Assembly: GCA_050733695.1 (NCBI GenBank)
Contig: JBOHTO010000109.1
Span: 1 to 31,057 of the forward strand
Direction: 5' to 3'
Origin: JBOHTO01 sp050733695
GTDB lineage: Bacteria > Gemmatimonadota > Gemmatimonadetes > Gemmatimonadales > Gemmatimonadaceae
Length of the DNA stretch: 31,057 bases
The translations under genes and the position numbers were made by a program. The notes below the pieces were generated by a model. It had not been told where the DNA came from and ran no database searches. It worked only from the letters and a program-made list of their open reading frames with translations. Of this stretch, positions 24,268-31,057 are shown one piece after another. The first letter of the stretch is position 1, and the number at the start of each line of letters is the position of its first letter.

Positions 24268-26220
24268 CTATGATCGACCGCCCGACGGTCGAATCGTGCC
24301 CCTGCGGGTTTTCGCGGGCCGTGTTTCCGCCGCCGTCGCTGGCGGCTCCACGGCCTGCACCGATGCGCTGGACGTCACGTCCGTGGTTCGCACGGAAGCA
24401 GTGAGTGTCTGCTCACCGCTCGCGGATCCGAGCTTCCAGCGCGCGCGCGCCCGCCCCGTCGCATCGGTTGCAACTTGCGTCGGGCTTACCGAACCCGTCC
24501 GTACGGAGAACTTTACCTTGGCCCCCGCCACGGTGTTCCCGTGAATGTCGGTCACCGTGACAATCACCGAGTCGGGGATCGTTCGTCCGCGCGCGCCGTG
24601 TGCCGGCAGCGGGCCGAAGGTGATGTTCGCCGGCGCGCCGGCATGAGCGGACGCGCGCACGGTAACGACGTGTTGCATCCCATCGACGCGAACCGTGAGA
24701 GTCTGGGGCCCGGCCGAACGGGAGAGCATCCAGCGGAGAGTCGCACCCCCGAGCGAGTCGGTAAGCGCAGTGCTGTCGGCCAGGGACCCGTCCGATGCTT
24801 CGACGCGAAGAATCGTCGCGGGGACCGGGTTCCCGTGCACGTCCATCACGCGCACGCGAACTGGTTCACGCGGCGCCTCGCCGGCGGCCGCTCTCTGGCC
24901 ATCACCATGCACCACTTCGGCTACCGCCGGGGGGCCGGAGAGGGCGAGTGCCGTCAGCACCGCGGGAGGCACGAGTCCGCCCTGCCCGATCCGGAGCTGC
25001 GCGCGCTGCCTCCCTGCCTTCAGCCCGAGAGTCCACGTAGCGTGCGCGACTCCGAGCGAGTCTGTCCGTGCACCGGCGGCCGCGATGCTTCCGCCATCGA
25101 GCACCGTCCACGCTACCGGCACCCCCGCGAGCGCGCGCCCCAGTGAATCGGTGAGGCGGAAGCCGACCGGCTCGCCGAGCCGCTCGCCGACGCGTGCCGA
25201 ACGGGCGCCGTGCGTTGGTGCAGCGATCGTGTTGCGTGCCGTCGGCTCTGCTTCGGCGCTCACCACGAGCGCACTGTCCATGCGCGTCGCGCTCACGTAC
25301 AGCGCCTGGCTGCCGGGCAGGTCGCCGAGCACCCACGCGGTGCGCGCCGTTCCCGTGGCGTCGGTGAATACCTCGGCGCTGGACGGTGCACCATCGCCCT
25401 CGGCGGCGCGGAAGCTTACGGGGATCGCGGGGACGGGGTTGCCGCGGGCGTCCATGATCCGCACGACGATCTGTTGCGGGAGAACCGCGCCCGCGGCCGC
25501 GCTCTGGCCCAGTCCTGCGATCGCGAGCAGTTGGACGGGGAGCGCCGCCACCGTCAGGGGCGCGCTCGCGGCGACGCCGTCGACAGTCACGCTGACCGTC
25601 GTCCGGCCCGGCAGCAGTGCGCGCGCGACACCTGCGCTGTCGATCACGAGCACGCTCGTGTCGCGGCTGATCCAGTTCGCGTTCCGTCCGCGTACATGAT
25701 TGCCGCGACCGTCCCGGGGGAGAGCGAGCAGCCGCCACGATTCTCCCTCCGAGAGTGTGAGCGAGCTGTCGCCCGAGATCGAGACATCGGTCACGCGCTG
25801 CAGCACGACGACGCGCGCGCGCGCCACGAGCTTGCCGACTGCCGCGACTATCGTCGTGGCGCCGCCGCCGCGGGCGATCACAGCGCCGTTCTCGTCCACG
25901 ACGGCCACGCCGGGATCGACGCTGGTCCAGCCGATATCGGCGCCGACGAGCGTCGTGCCATTGCGTCCGGTCACCGTTGCCGCGAGATGCATGGTGTCGC
26001 CCACCGCGTACGCCGTATCCGCGGCAGGAGAGACGCCTACCCAGCGCGCACCCAGGCTGCCGAGCGTGACGCGGTAGGGCGAGCCGTCTCCGGCCATACC
26101 CCACGCGCGGGCCAGGGTCATGATCGAGAAGATGGCGGCGGCGGTCGAAATGGTCATGGTCAGCAGCCGGACCGTGAAGCCCAGGCGCGTGCGCTTTCGG
26201 GGAGGGGGGGGAATCGGCAT
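24268..26220 (-). CDS. Membrane-anchored or secreted Ig-like multi-domain protein
   Basis: This is a 650-residue extracytoplasmic protein built from bacterial Ig-like domains. The Arg/Lys-rich start (MPIPPPPRKRTR) is followed by a hydrophobic segment (about 18-40), a signal anchor. Two BIG2-type domains come next (DTMHLAATVTG to VVVLQRV, and LSEGESWRLLALPRDGRGN to LTVAAL). About four Big_1-type domains follow, each with a DxxGNPVPxxxV-like motif (ARGNPVPAIPVSF, LGRALAGVPVAWT, VHGNPVPATILRV, IHGNTVAGAKVKF) and a TDxxGxAxxxWxLG motif. The tail is basic. Such proteins usually act in adhesion or cell-surface structure. It is first in an operon with the patatin-ferredoxin gene and divergent from the ECF sigma gene. 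Domain count is approximate. Confidence 0.85.
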   Translation of the reverse strand: MPIPPPPRKRTRLGFTVRLLTMTISTAAAIFSIMTLARAWGMAGDGSPYRVTLGSLGARWVGVSPAADTAYAVGDTMHLAATVTGRNGTTLVGADIGWTSVDPGVAVVDENGAVIARGGGATTIVAAVGKLVARARVVVLQRVTDVSISGDSSLTLSEGESWRLLALPRDGRGNHVRGRNANWISRDTSVLVIDSAGVARALLPGRTTVSVTVDGVAASAPLTVAALPVQLLAIAGLGQSAAAGAVLPQQIVVRIMDARGNPVPAIPVSFRAAEGDGAPSSAEVFTDATGTARTAWVLGDLPGSQALYVSATRMDSALVVSAEAEPTARNTIAAPTHGARSARVGERLGEPVGFRLTDSLGRALAGVPVAWTVLDGGSIAAAGARTDSLGVAHATWTLGLKAGRQRAQLRIGQGGLVPPAVLTALALSGPPAVAEVVHGDGQRAAAGEAPREPVRVRVMDVHGNPVPATILRVEASDGSLADSTALTDSLGGATLRWMLSRSAGPQTLTVRVDGMQHVVTVRASAHAGAPANITFGPLPAHGARGRTIPDSVIVTVTDIHGNTVAGAKVKFSVRTGSVSPTQVATDATGRARARWKLGSASGEQTLTASVRTTDVTSSASVQAVEPPATAAETRPAKTRRGTIRPSGGRS

Positions 26221-26330
26221 ACAATTCAGACGCCCCGTTCGTGTTCCCTGTCACGATCCGCCCGCTGCAACGTCCGCCGAGCGCTCCCGGCTGTGGCGGG
26301 CATCACAGCGGAGCCGCGGAGAGAGGCCAC

Positions 26331-26366
26331 GCAACCCTTTTCGACAGTCCCGCATCACAGGTATGA
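26331..26366 (+). promoter_or_regulatory. Candidate ECF-type promoter upstream of the sigma operon
   Basis: GCAACCCTTTT (26331-26341) resembles the AAC-containing -35 of many ECF promoters. GTATGA (26361-26366) is a possible -10. The gap is 19 bases if the whole -35 block is counted, slightly long. Its place 38 bp before the sigma start would fit autoregulation. This is a visual match only. Confidence 0.35.
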
Positions 26367-26403
26367 GAGCGGTGCCGCCCTTCAATACGGACCCTGACGC
26401 CTG

Positions 26404-26946
26404 ATGGACGAACGCCAGCTCGTGCACCGCGTAATCGGCGGAGATGCAGCGGCCGAGCGTGAGCTGTACGACGCGCACGTGGACCGCATCTATCGGCTGA
26501 TGTACCGGTATTCGGGGGACGATGACCTTGCCCAGGAATGGACGCAGGAAACCTTCATCCGCGCGTTCGATCGGCTTCCGGCGTTCCGCGCTGAATCGGC
26601 GCTGTCGACGTGGCTGTATTCGATCGCCGTATCGGTCGCGCTGAATGCGCAGCGAAAGGTGAAGCGAGTGGCAATGCGCGAGGTGGAACTGGGCGACGCC
26701 TATCCGGTGTCTCCTGCGGTGGGGGTGGCCGAGCCGGATCTCAGGGAGCGGCTCAGGCAGGCGGTGGCGGCGCTCCCGGATGGTTACAGGACGGTGTTCG
26801 TGATGCACGACATGGAGGGTTACACGCACGAGGAAATCGGCTCTGCGCTCGGCGTTCGGCCGGGTACATCGAAGGCGCAGCTCTTCCGGGCGCGCCGCAG
26901 GCTCCGCGAGGCGCTGAAGGAGTTCGAGGGGGAATGGATATCATGA
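26404..26946 (+). CDS. ECF-family RNA polymerase sigma factor
   Basis: This is a 180-residue sigma-70 factor with only regions 2 and 4, the extracytoplasmic-function type. Region 2 is residues about 20-90: ELYDAHVDRIYRLMYRYSG, AQEWTQETFIRAFDRLPAFR, STWLYSIAVSVALNAQRK. Region 4 is about 115-172: LRQAVAALPDGYRTVFVMHD, GYTHEEIGSALGVRPGTSKA and QLFRARRRLREALK, with its helix-turn-helix intact. It directs RNA polymerase to a stress-type regulon when released by an anti-sigma factor. The downstream membrane-protein gene overlaps it by 4 nt (ATGA) and is the likely anti-sigma. The start has no clear ribosome site. Two HEAT-repeat genes complete the operon. Confidence 0.95.
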   Translation: MDERQLVHRVIGGDAAAERELYDAHVDRIYRLMYRYSGDDDLAQEWTQETFIRAFDRLPAFRAESALSTWLYSIAVSVALNAQRKVKRVAMREVELGDAYPVSPAVGVAEPDLRERLRQAVAALPDGYRTVFVMHDMEGYTHEEIGSALGVRPGTSKAQLFRARRRLREALKEFEGEWIS

Positions 26947-27776
26947 ATCGCGACGACGACGACTTCGATGGGTTCATCGGACAGCATGCGGGCGACGTGA
27001 ACCGTCCGCCCGCGCTGGTGCCGCGAGAGCAGATGTGGGCCCGCATCCAGGAGCAGCGCCTCGCGCAGGCCGTCGCACCTGCGTGGCGCGACGAAGGTCC
27101 GGTCGTGCCGATCCGCATGGTATCGCGGCGCCCGTGGCCCATGGTTGCGGCGGGGTTGGCGGCGACGCTGCTCGTCGGCGTGGGGATCGGGCGGTTGACG
27201 GTGGGCGATGGTACGCGCGATGCGACACTCGCGCCGGTGGCTGCCGTACCGCCGCGTGCGGTCGAGCCGGTCGTGCCCGCGGTGGTTGCGCGGGCTGAGC
27301 CGGTTGCCGGAGCCGCGACGATCGCCGCCGTCGAGGGCGAAGATGCGCACGCTGTCTACGCTCGGCCCCGGCCGCCCGCTGTACCGCCTGCGCAGCAGGA
27401 ACGCTCATCGTCTCGTGGCTCGAACACGCCGTACCAGGTGGCGACGGCACGGCATCTCATGCGCACCGAGGCGCTGCTCGCCTCCTTTCGCGCCGATGAG
27501 GCAGGTGACTCGCCGGAATTGAGCGCACAGATCGCGGACTGGGCGGGTGATCTTCTGTCGACAACGCGGCTCCTCATCGATTCGCCGGCGGGCACGGACG
27601 TGTCGCAGCGGCGGCTGCTCGAGGACCTCGAGCTCGTGCTCGCACAGATCGTACAGATCTCTCCGGACCACGGGAACGCCGACCGCCGGCTGATCGATCG
27701 TGCGCTGGAACGGGGACAACTACTCGCGCGCCTGCGTATTGCGGTCCCGCAAGGATCACCTGCAGGCGACATCTGA
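26943..27776 (+). CDS. Putative membrane anti-sigma factor
   Basis: This is a 277-residue single-pass membrane protein. The cytoplasmic N-terminus (about 1-65) is acidic then basic: MNRDDDDFDGFIGQ and PPALVPREQMWARIQEQRLA. It lacks the His-Cys-Cys zinc motif of common ZAS anti-sigmas. A membrane helix follows (about 67-83, MVAAGLAATLLVGVGIG), then a Pro/Ala/Val-rich extracytoplasmic linker and a helical C-terminal domain (HLMRTEALLASFRADEAGD, LEDLELVLAQIVQISPDHG). Gene position, 4-nt overlap with the ECF gene, and topology support an anti-sigma role; no sequence motif proves it. ATG 26943 is chosen because GAGGGGGA lies about nine bases upstream; ATG 26934 would add three residues. The frame continues far upstream inside the sigma gene. 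Confidence 0.75.
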   Translation: MNRDDDDFDGFIGQHAGDVNRPPALVPREQMWARIQEQRLAQAVAPAWRDEGPVVPIRMVSRRPWPMVAAGLAATLLVGVGIGRLTVGDGTRDATLAPVAAVPPRAVEPVVPAVVARAEPVAGAATIAAVEGEDAHAVYARPRPPAVPPAQQERSSSRGSNTPYQVATARHLMRTEALLASFRADEAGDSPELSAQIADWAGDLLSTTRLLIDSPAGTDVSQRRLLEDLELVLAQIVQISPDHGNADRRLIDRALERGQLLARLRIAVPQGSPAGDI

Positions 27777-27792
27777 CATACGGGAGAGAACG

Positions 27793-29145
27793 ATGCAAAG
27801 AGTGATGCTTGCCGCCGCCGTCATGGCGCTCATGCCCGTGGCGGGACTGGCTGCCCGCGCGGAGATCGGAACGATTGCAGGCGCGCCGCGCGAAGTGCCG
27901 CGGGAATCGTGGGCGCCGCAGGATCCGGCTGACTCTCTCTACCGAGAGGCGCGCTCGGCGTTGACTGACGGCGACTATCGCCGCGCCGTGCAGCTCTTCC
28001 GCGAGATCAGAGAGCGGCATGAGGACTCGGCGTACGCCCCCGACGCGTACTACTGGGAGGCGTTCGCGCTCTATCGCCTGGGAGGCAGCGCGGATCAGCG
28101 GCGCGCGATCGACCTGCTGGAGGTGCAGCGTGAGCGCTACCCGCAGGCCGCCACACGGGATGAGGCGTCCGTGCTCGCCACCCGGATCAGGGGTGAACTG
28201 GCCCGCGGCGGCGACTCGGAGGCCGCGATTGCGGTGACCGAGCGCGCCACCGTCGCTACGGAGTCGTGTCTCGACGAGGACGCCGACGTACGCGTGGCCG
28301 CGCTGAATGCATTGCTGCAGATGGACGCCGAGCGCGCAATGCCCATTCTGGAGAAGGTTCTGGCGCGTCGCGATGAGTGCTCCGCGACGCTGCGGAGAAA
28401 GGCAGTGTTCATAGTGTCGCAGGCCGATCGCGCTGATGCCGCGGATGTGCTGTTCGAGGTCGCACGCTCGGATCCCGACTCCGAGGTCAGGGAGCAGGCG
28501 GTCTTCTGGATCTCGCAGGTGGACGACGATCGCGCGGTGGCCATGCTCGACAGCATTCTGCGTTCAGCGAGCGATCGCTCGATCAAGGAGAAGGCGTTGT
28601 TCGCGCTCTCGCAGCACGAGAGTGGGGGCGGCGCGCAGGTTCTGCGCGACTTCGCGCAGCGTGAGGACGCGCCAGCGGAACTGAGGGAGAAGGCGATCTT
28701 CTGGATCGGGCAGACCGACACTCGGGAGAGCGCGGAGTTCCTCAAGCGGCTCTACGGTCAGTTGCAGGACGCCGAGCTCAGGGAGAAAGTGCTCTTCTCC
28801 ATCGCGCAGGACGACGATCACGGCAACCAGCGCTGGCTCATGGATGTCGCGCTCGATGCGGACGGGCCGATCGATCTGCGCAAGAAGGCGCTCTTCTGGG
28901 CCGGACAGAGCGGCGTCGCGATCGACGAGCTGATCGAACTCTACTCCGGGATGCAGGAAGTGGAGATGCGCGAGCAGCTCATCTTCGTCTACTCGCAGCG
29001 CGATGACGACGCTGCCGTGGACAAGCTCATGGACATCGCCCGTACGGAGGAGGACGTCGAGCTGCGCAAGAAGGCCCTCTTCTGGCTCTCGCAATCCGAC
29101 GATCCGCGTGTAGGCGCCTTTCTTCTGGAGATCATCGACCAATGA
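27793..29145 (+). CDS. Exported TPR-like/HEAT-repeat protein
   Basis: This is a 450-residue protein with a signal peptide (MQRVMLAAAVMALMPVAGLAARA). A TPR-like helical region (about 44-115: SLYREARSALTDGDYRRAVQ, YYWEAFALYRLGG) leads into about nine HEAT-type repeats of 31-33 residues. The repeat core is very regular: LREKAIFWIGQTD, LRKKALFWAGQSG, VREQAVFWISQVD, LRKKALFWLSQSD, with Phe-Trp-x-x-Gln in many copies. Such alpha-solenoids bind proteins or peptides; the site of action is probably the periplasm. GGGAGAG stands a few bases before the ATG. It lies 16 bp after the anti-sigma candidate and overlaps the next HEAT gene by 4 nt. Partner and target are unknown. Confidence 0.85.
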   Translation: MQRVMLAAAVMALMPVAGLAARAEIGTIAGAPREVPRESWAPQDPADSLYREARSALTDGDYRRAVQLFREIRERHEDSAYAPDAYYWEAFALYRLGGSADQRRAIDLLEVQRERYPQAATRDEASVLATRIRGELARGGDSEAAIAVTERATVATESCLDEDADVRVAALNALLQMDAERAMPILEKVLARRDECSATLRRKAVFIVSQADRADAADVLFEVARSDPDSEVREQAVFWISQVDDDRAVAMLDSILRSASDRSIKEKALFALSQHESGGGAQVLRDFAQREDAPAELREKAIFWIGQTDTRESAEFLKRLYGQLQDAELREKVLFSIAQDDDHGNQRWLMDVALDADGPIDLRKKALFWAGQSGVAIDELIELYSGMQEVEMREQLIFVYSQRDDDAAVDKLMDIARTEEDVELRKKALFWLSQSDDPRVGAFLLEIIDQ

Positions 29146-29966
29146 CAAAGACAATGACGGGCAGCCGTGGCGCGATTGCCGTCGCGGTGTTCCTTGCGCT
29201 CCCACGGCCGCTCGCCGGCCAGTCGATCGCGGAGCGTGTGGCTGCGGTTTCCGACGGAACTGTGCATATGAGCTTCGCCGCGCGCCCCGGCGTGTGCGGC
29301 AACGGCGTCAACTCGATAAGCTTGGGGCACGGCTCGCGCATCTCGTGGAATGGCAATAGCAGGAGCTACAACGACGAATGGAGCTCGGACGCCTGCGAGT
29401 TCGGTCCCGTGCGCGTCTCGCTCGACGTGCGCGACGGTGACGTGACCGAGTTGCGCGCGTACGTCGGCGGCGAATGGCGCTCGGGACAAGGCGGGCGGAG
29501 CAGCGTTACCGATATCGGCCTCGTGCCGGCGCGGGCCGCGGCCGACTATCTGCTGACGATCGCCGCTCGTGTGAAGGGGGAAGCTGCCCGCGATGCGATT
29601 TTCCCAGCGACGCTGGCCGACAGCGTTGTCGTGTGGCCGAAGCTGCTCGAGATCGCACGCGACGAGAACCGACCGCGCGAGACACGCAAGTCGGCGGTGT
29701 TCTGGGTGGGCCAGGCCGCGGGCGAAGCAGCAACCGCCGGACTCGACTCGCTCGTGCGGTTCGACGAAGTGGAACGCGAGATCAAGGAGCAGGCGATCTT
29801 CGCGCTATCGCAGCGGCCGGAGGATGAGGGAGTGCCGGCGCTCATCCGCGTGGTCCGAACCAACCCCGATCCCGAGCTGAAGAAGAAGGCGCTGTTCTGG
29901 CTCGGTCAGTCAGGAGACGAGCGGGCGCTCGCGTTGTTCGAGGAGCTGCTGCTCAGCAGTCAGTAG
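29142..29966 (+). CDS. Exported HEAT-repeat protein, second of pair
   Basis: This is a 274-residue protein with an N-terminal signal (VAVFLALPRPLAGQ). A distinct middle (about 40-150) has two cysteines (GVCGNGVN, SDACEFGPV) that could form a disulfide, and beta-rich sequence such as VRVSLDVRDGDVTELRAYVG. The C-terminal third holds three HEAT-type repeats: TRKSAVFWVGQAAGE, IKEQAIFALSQRPED and LKKKALFWLGQSGDE, matching the core of the previous gene. The two clearly share a repeat family, but the N-terminal domain is not shared. Its ATG overlaps the previous stop (ATGA). It is the last gene of the sigma operon; no terminator is evident downstream. I do not recognise the middle domain. Confidence 0.83.
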   Translation: MTKTMTGSRGAIAVAVFLALPRPLAGQSIAERVAAVSDGTVHMSFAARPGVCGNGVNSISLGHGSRISWNGNSRSYNDEWSSDACEFGPVRVSLDVRDGDVTELRAYVGGEWRSGQGGRSSVTDIGLVPARAAADYLLTIAARVKGEAARDAIFPATLADSVVVWPKLLEIARDENRPRETRKSAVFWVGQAAGEAATAGLDSLVRFDEVEREIKEQAIFALSQRPEDEGVPALIRVVRTNPDPELKKKALFWLGQSGDERALALFEELLLSSQ

Positions 29967-30151
29967 GGCGCGGCGCGGTACGACTCTTCCAAGCGTCGGC
30001 GGCGGAGCACATAGTTGAGCCGTTCAAACAACGCCGCTGCCGGAGCCCCCTCATCTCATCACGCAAGCCAGCACCAGACGCGGCGGAGCCGCGAACGCAC
30101 GACCCTGCGGGACCCGCGGGATCCAGGGACGGCCCCGCTGCCGGAACGCGG

Positions 30152-30931
30152 CTCTCGGCGGCCGAGATCCACGACAACGTCAGCGCGGCCGCCGAGGAGG
30201 AGCTACGCCGGCCGGTCAGCGAGCTCGCCTGGTCATCCCTCGGCGCTGGGCTCACCATCGGCTTCAGCTTTCTCGCTGCCGCGTATCTTGCGATGCTCGT
30301 CCCGGATCAGTACCATGGCGCGGCCGTCGCGGCCGGCTATCCACTCGGCTTCATCTTCGTCGTGTTGGCGCGGGCGCAGCTATTCACCGAGAACACTCTC
30401 GAGCCAGTGATTCCGCTGCTGAACGAGCGCGATCTCGCGACGTTCGGCAACGTGATGCGGCTGTGGGCGATTGTGCTCGCGGGCAATCTCGTTGGCGCGC
30501 TGGTGCTTGCGCTGGTGCTGGCCTACACGCCGTTGTTCGCCGACCCACTGCGGAGCGAGTTGGTGGTCGTCGCCACCGACGGCACCACCGGTGGGTTCGC
30601 TTCAGTCGCGTATCGCGGCGTGTTTGCCGGCTGGCTCGTGGCGCTCATGGCCTGGCTTGTGGCATCGACGCGCGCGACCGGCGCGCAGATCGTCCTCGTC
30701 TGGCTCACCACGGCGCCGATCGCGGCGTTCGGCTTCCGCCATTCGATCGCCGGTTCGGTCGAGGCGTTCTTCCGCGCCGCTGCCGGCTACGCGACATGGG
30801 GCTCGATGGTCGGCGAGTTCATCGTCCCGGCGATACTCGGCAATGTCGTGGGCGGCGTGGTTCTGGTGGCGCTCCTGAACCACGGGCAGGTGGGTGAGCA
30901 TCGCGGACGTTGGGGATATCCGCCGCCGTAG
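30152..30931 (+). CDS. Formate/nitrite transporter (FNT)-family membrane protein, start unresolved
   Basis: This is a multi-pass inner-membrane channel of the FNT family (YfdC-like group), which moves small anions such as formate or nitrite. Family-like sequence begins near 30152 (LSAAEIHDNVSAAAEEELRR) and continues through GLTIGFSFLAAAYLAMLVP, GFIFVVLARAQLFTENTLEP, LAGNLVGALVLALVLA, FRAAAGYATWGSMVGEFIVP and GNVVGGVVLVALLNHGQ. The stop at 30931 is intact. In this frame no ATG, GTG or TTG lies between 29942 and 30293; the first ATG (30293) would remove the first membrane helix. The upstream frame is open, so a single-base indel or a rare start is likely. The boundary given is where family similarity appears to begin, not a proven start. 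Confidence 0.78.
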   Translation, partial: LSAAEIHDNVSAAAEEELRRPVSELAWSSLGAGLTIGFSFLAAAYLAMLVPDQYHGAAVAAGYPLGFIFVVLARAQLFTENTLEPVIPLLNERDLATFGNVMRLWAIVLAGNLVGALVLALVLAYTPLFADPLRSELVVVATDGTTGGFASVAYRGVFAGWLVALMAWLVASTRATGAQIVLVWLTTAPIAAFGFRHSIAGSVEAFFRAAAGYATWGSMVGEFIVPAILGNVVGGVVLVALLNHGQVGEHRGRWGYPPP

Positions 30932-30932
30932 G

Positions 30933-31031
30933 TCAGCCGTCTATCGCGATGCGATCGGGCCCATCCGCGAGATCGATGTTCCTTACCGGTGCATCGATGT
31001 AGACGATGAGGTTGGTGTCACTGGTCGGGGG
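30933..31031 (-). pseudogene. Possible gene remnant at the right edge
   Basis: On the minus strand, about 30 codons read protein-like (TNLIVYIDAPVRNIDLADG then PDRIAIDG) and end in TGA at 30933, directly convergent with the FNT gene. An in-frame TGA at 31034-31032 inside the 20-bp repeat cuts the frame. It may be the tail of a gene broken by the repeat, or chance coding-like sequence. Confidence 0.2.
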
Positions 31032-31046
31032 TCAGGTCTTGTTTTG
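31027..31046 (+). repeat. 20-bp dispersed repeat, copy 2 (RAYT/REP-associated type)
   Basis: Identical to 3425-3444 over 20 bp and in the same orientation, with CATC conserved three bases after the repeat. A transposase gene could follow beyond the window edge; none is visible. Confidence 0.65.
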
Positions 31047-31057
31047 ACGCATCGGAA

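Noticed and set aside
24902..26254. 450-codon minus-strand frame overlapping the Ig-like gene
   Set aside because: It is Arg-rich low-complexity sequence in the wrong frame of a well-supported gene.
25210..26397. 395-codon plus-strand frame across the Ig-like gene
   Set aside because: It is a composition-driven shadow of the real minus-strand gene, with no domain or ribosome site.
26610..26942. Upstream extension of the anti-sigma frame
   Set aside because: It lies inside the sigma factor gene in another frame; the ATGA overlap at 26943 is the natural start.

Overview
This is a 31 kb high-GC bacterial chromosomal segment. Many genes overlap by 1-4 nt, and GTG and TTG starts are common. No rRNA, tRNA, CRISPR array, intact IS or phage gene was seen. 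Several protein styles suggest Gemmatimonadota or a close relative: a lipoprotein with Ala-Asp-Ser-Ile-Arg-Ala-type repeats, a membrane Ser/Thr kinase, an Ig-like multi-domain protein, paired Tat-dependent ferritin-like proteins, and an ECF sigma operon with HEAT-repeat proteins. This placement is inference from protein style, not from a marker gene.

Layout, left to right. Positions 1-2156 (-) hold a MacAB-type export operon: HlyD/MacA adaptor, a small coupled ORF, and an ABC ATPase cut by the left edge. Positions 2506-3411 (-) encode an endonuclease/exonuclease/phosphatase-fold lipoprotein. Positions 3568-5420 (-) hold two ferritin-like Tat substrates and a strong terminator. Positions 5908-7191 (+) encode a CapA-like lipoprotein. 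Positions 7349-8724 (-) are queC-queE of 7-deazaguanine synthesis. Positions 8875-9618 (+) encode a DUF481 outer-membrane protein. Positions 9721-15087 (-) are a dense run: aguB, aguA, osmC-like, a LivJ-type binding lipoprotein, and a chemoreceptor. Positions 15370-18537 (+) hold a glycine-zipper lipoprotein with terminator, a transmembrane Ser/Thr kinase, and a DUF1003 protein. Positions 18651-21434 (-) are aconitase, divergent from an M20 deacylase and a receiver-only response regulator (21553-23047, +). Positions 23101-26220 (-) hold an Ig-like surface protein followed by a patatin phospholipase fused to a 4Fe-4S ferredoxin domain. Positions 26404-29966 (+) are a four-gene operon: ECF sigma factor, membrane anti-sigma candidate, and two exported HEAT-repeat proteins. 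A formate/nitrite-transporter-like gene without a normal start follows (to 30931).

The most interesting items are these. The sigma/anti-sigma/HEAT/HEAT operon has an unusually regular F-W-x-x-Q repeat. The patatin-ferredoxin fusion is coupled to an Ig-like protein. The binding-protein/chemoreceptor pair sits behind an agmatine-to-putrescine pathway. An ATTCCC-N8-GGGAAT-type palindrome family occupies all four convergent gene junctions, always in the same orientation. An exact 20-bp repeat of the type I associate with REP/RAYT elements lies near 3.4 kb and at the right edge.
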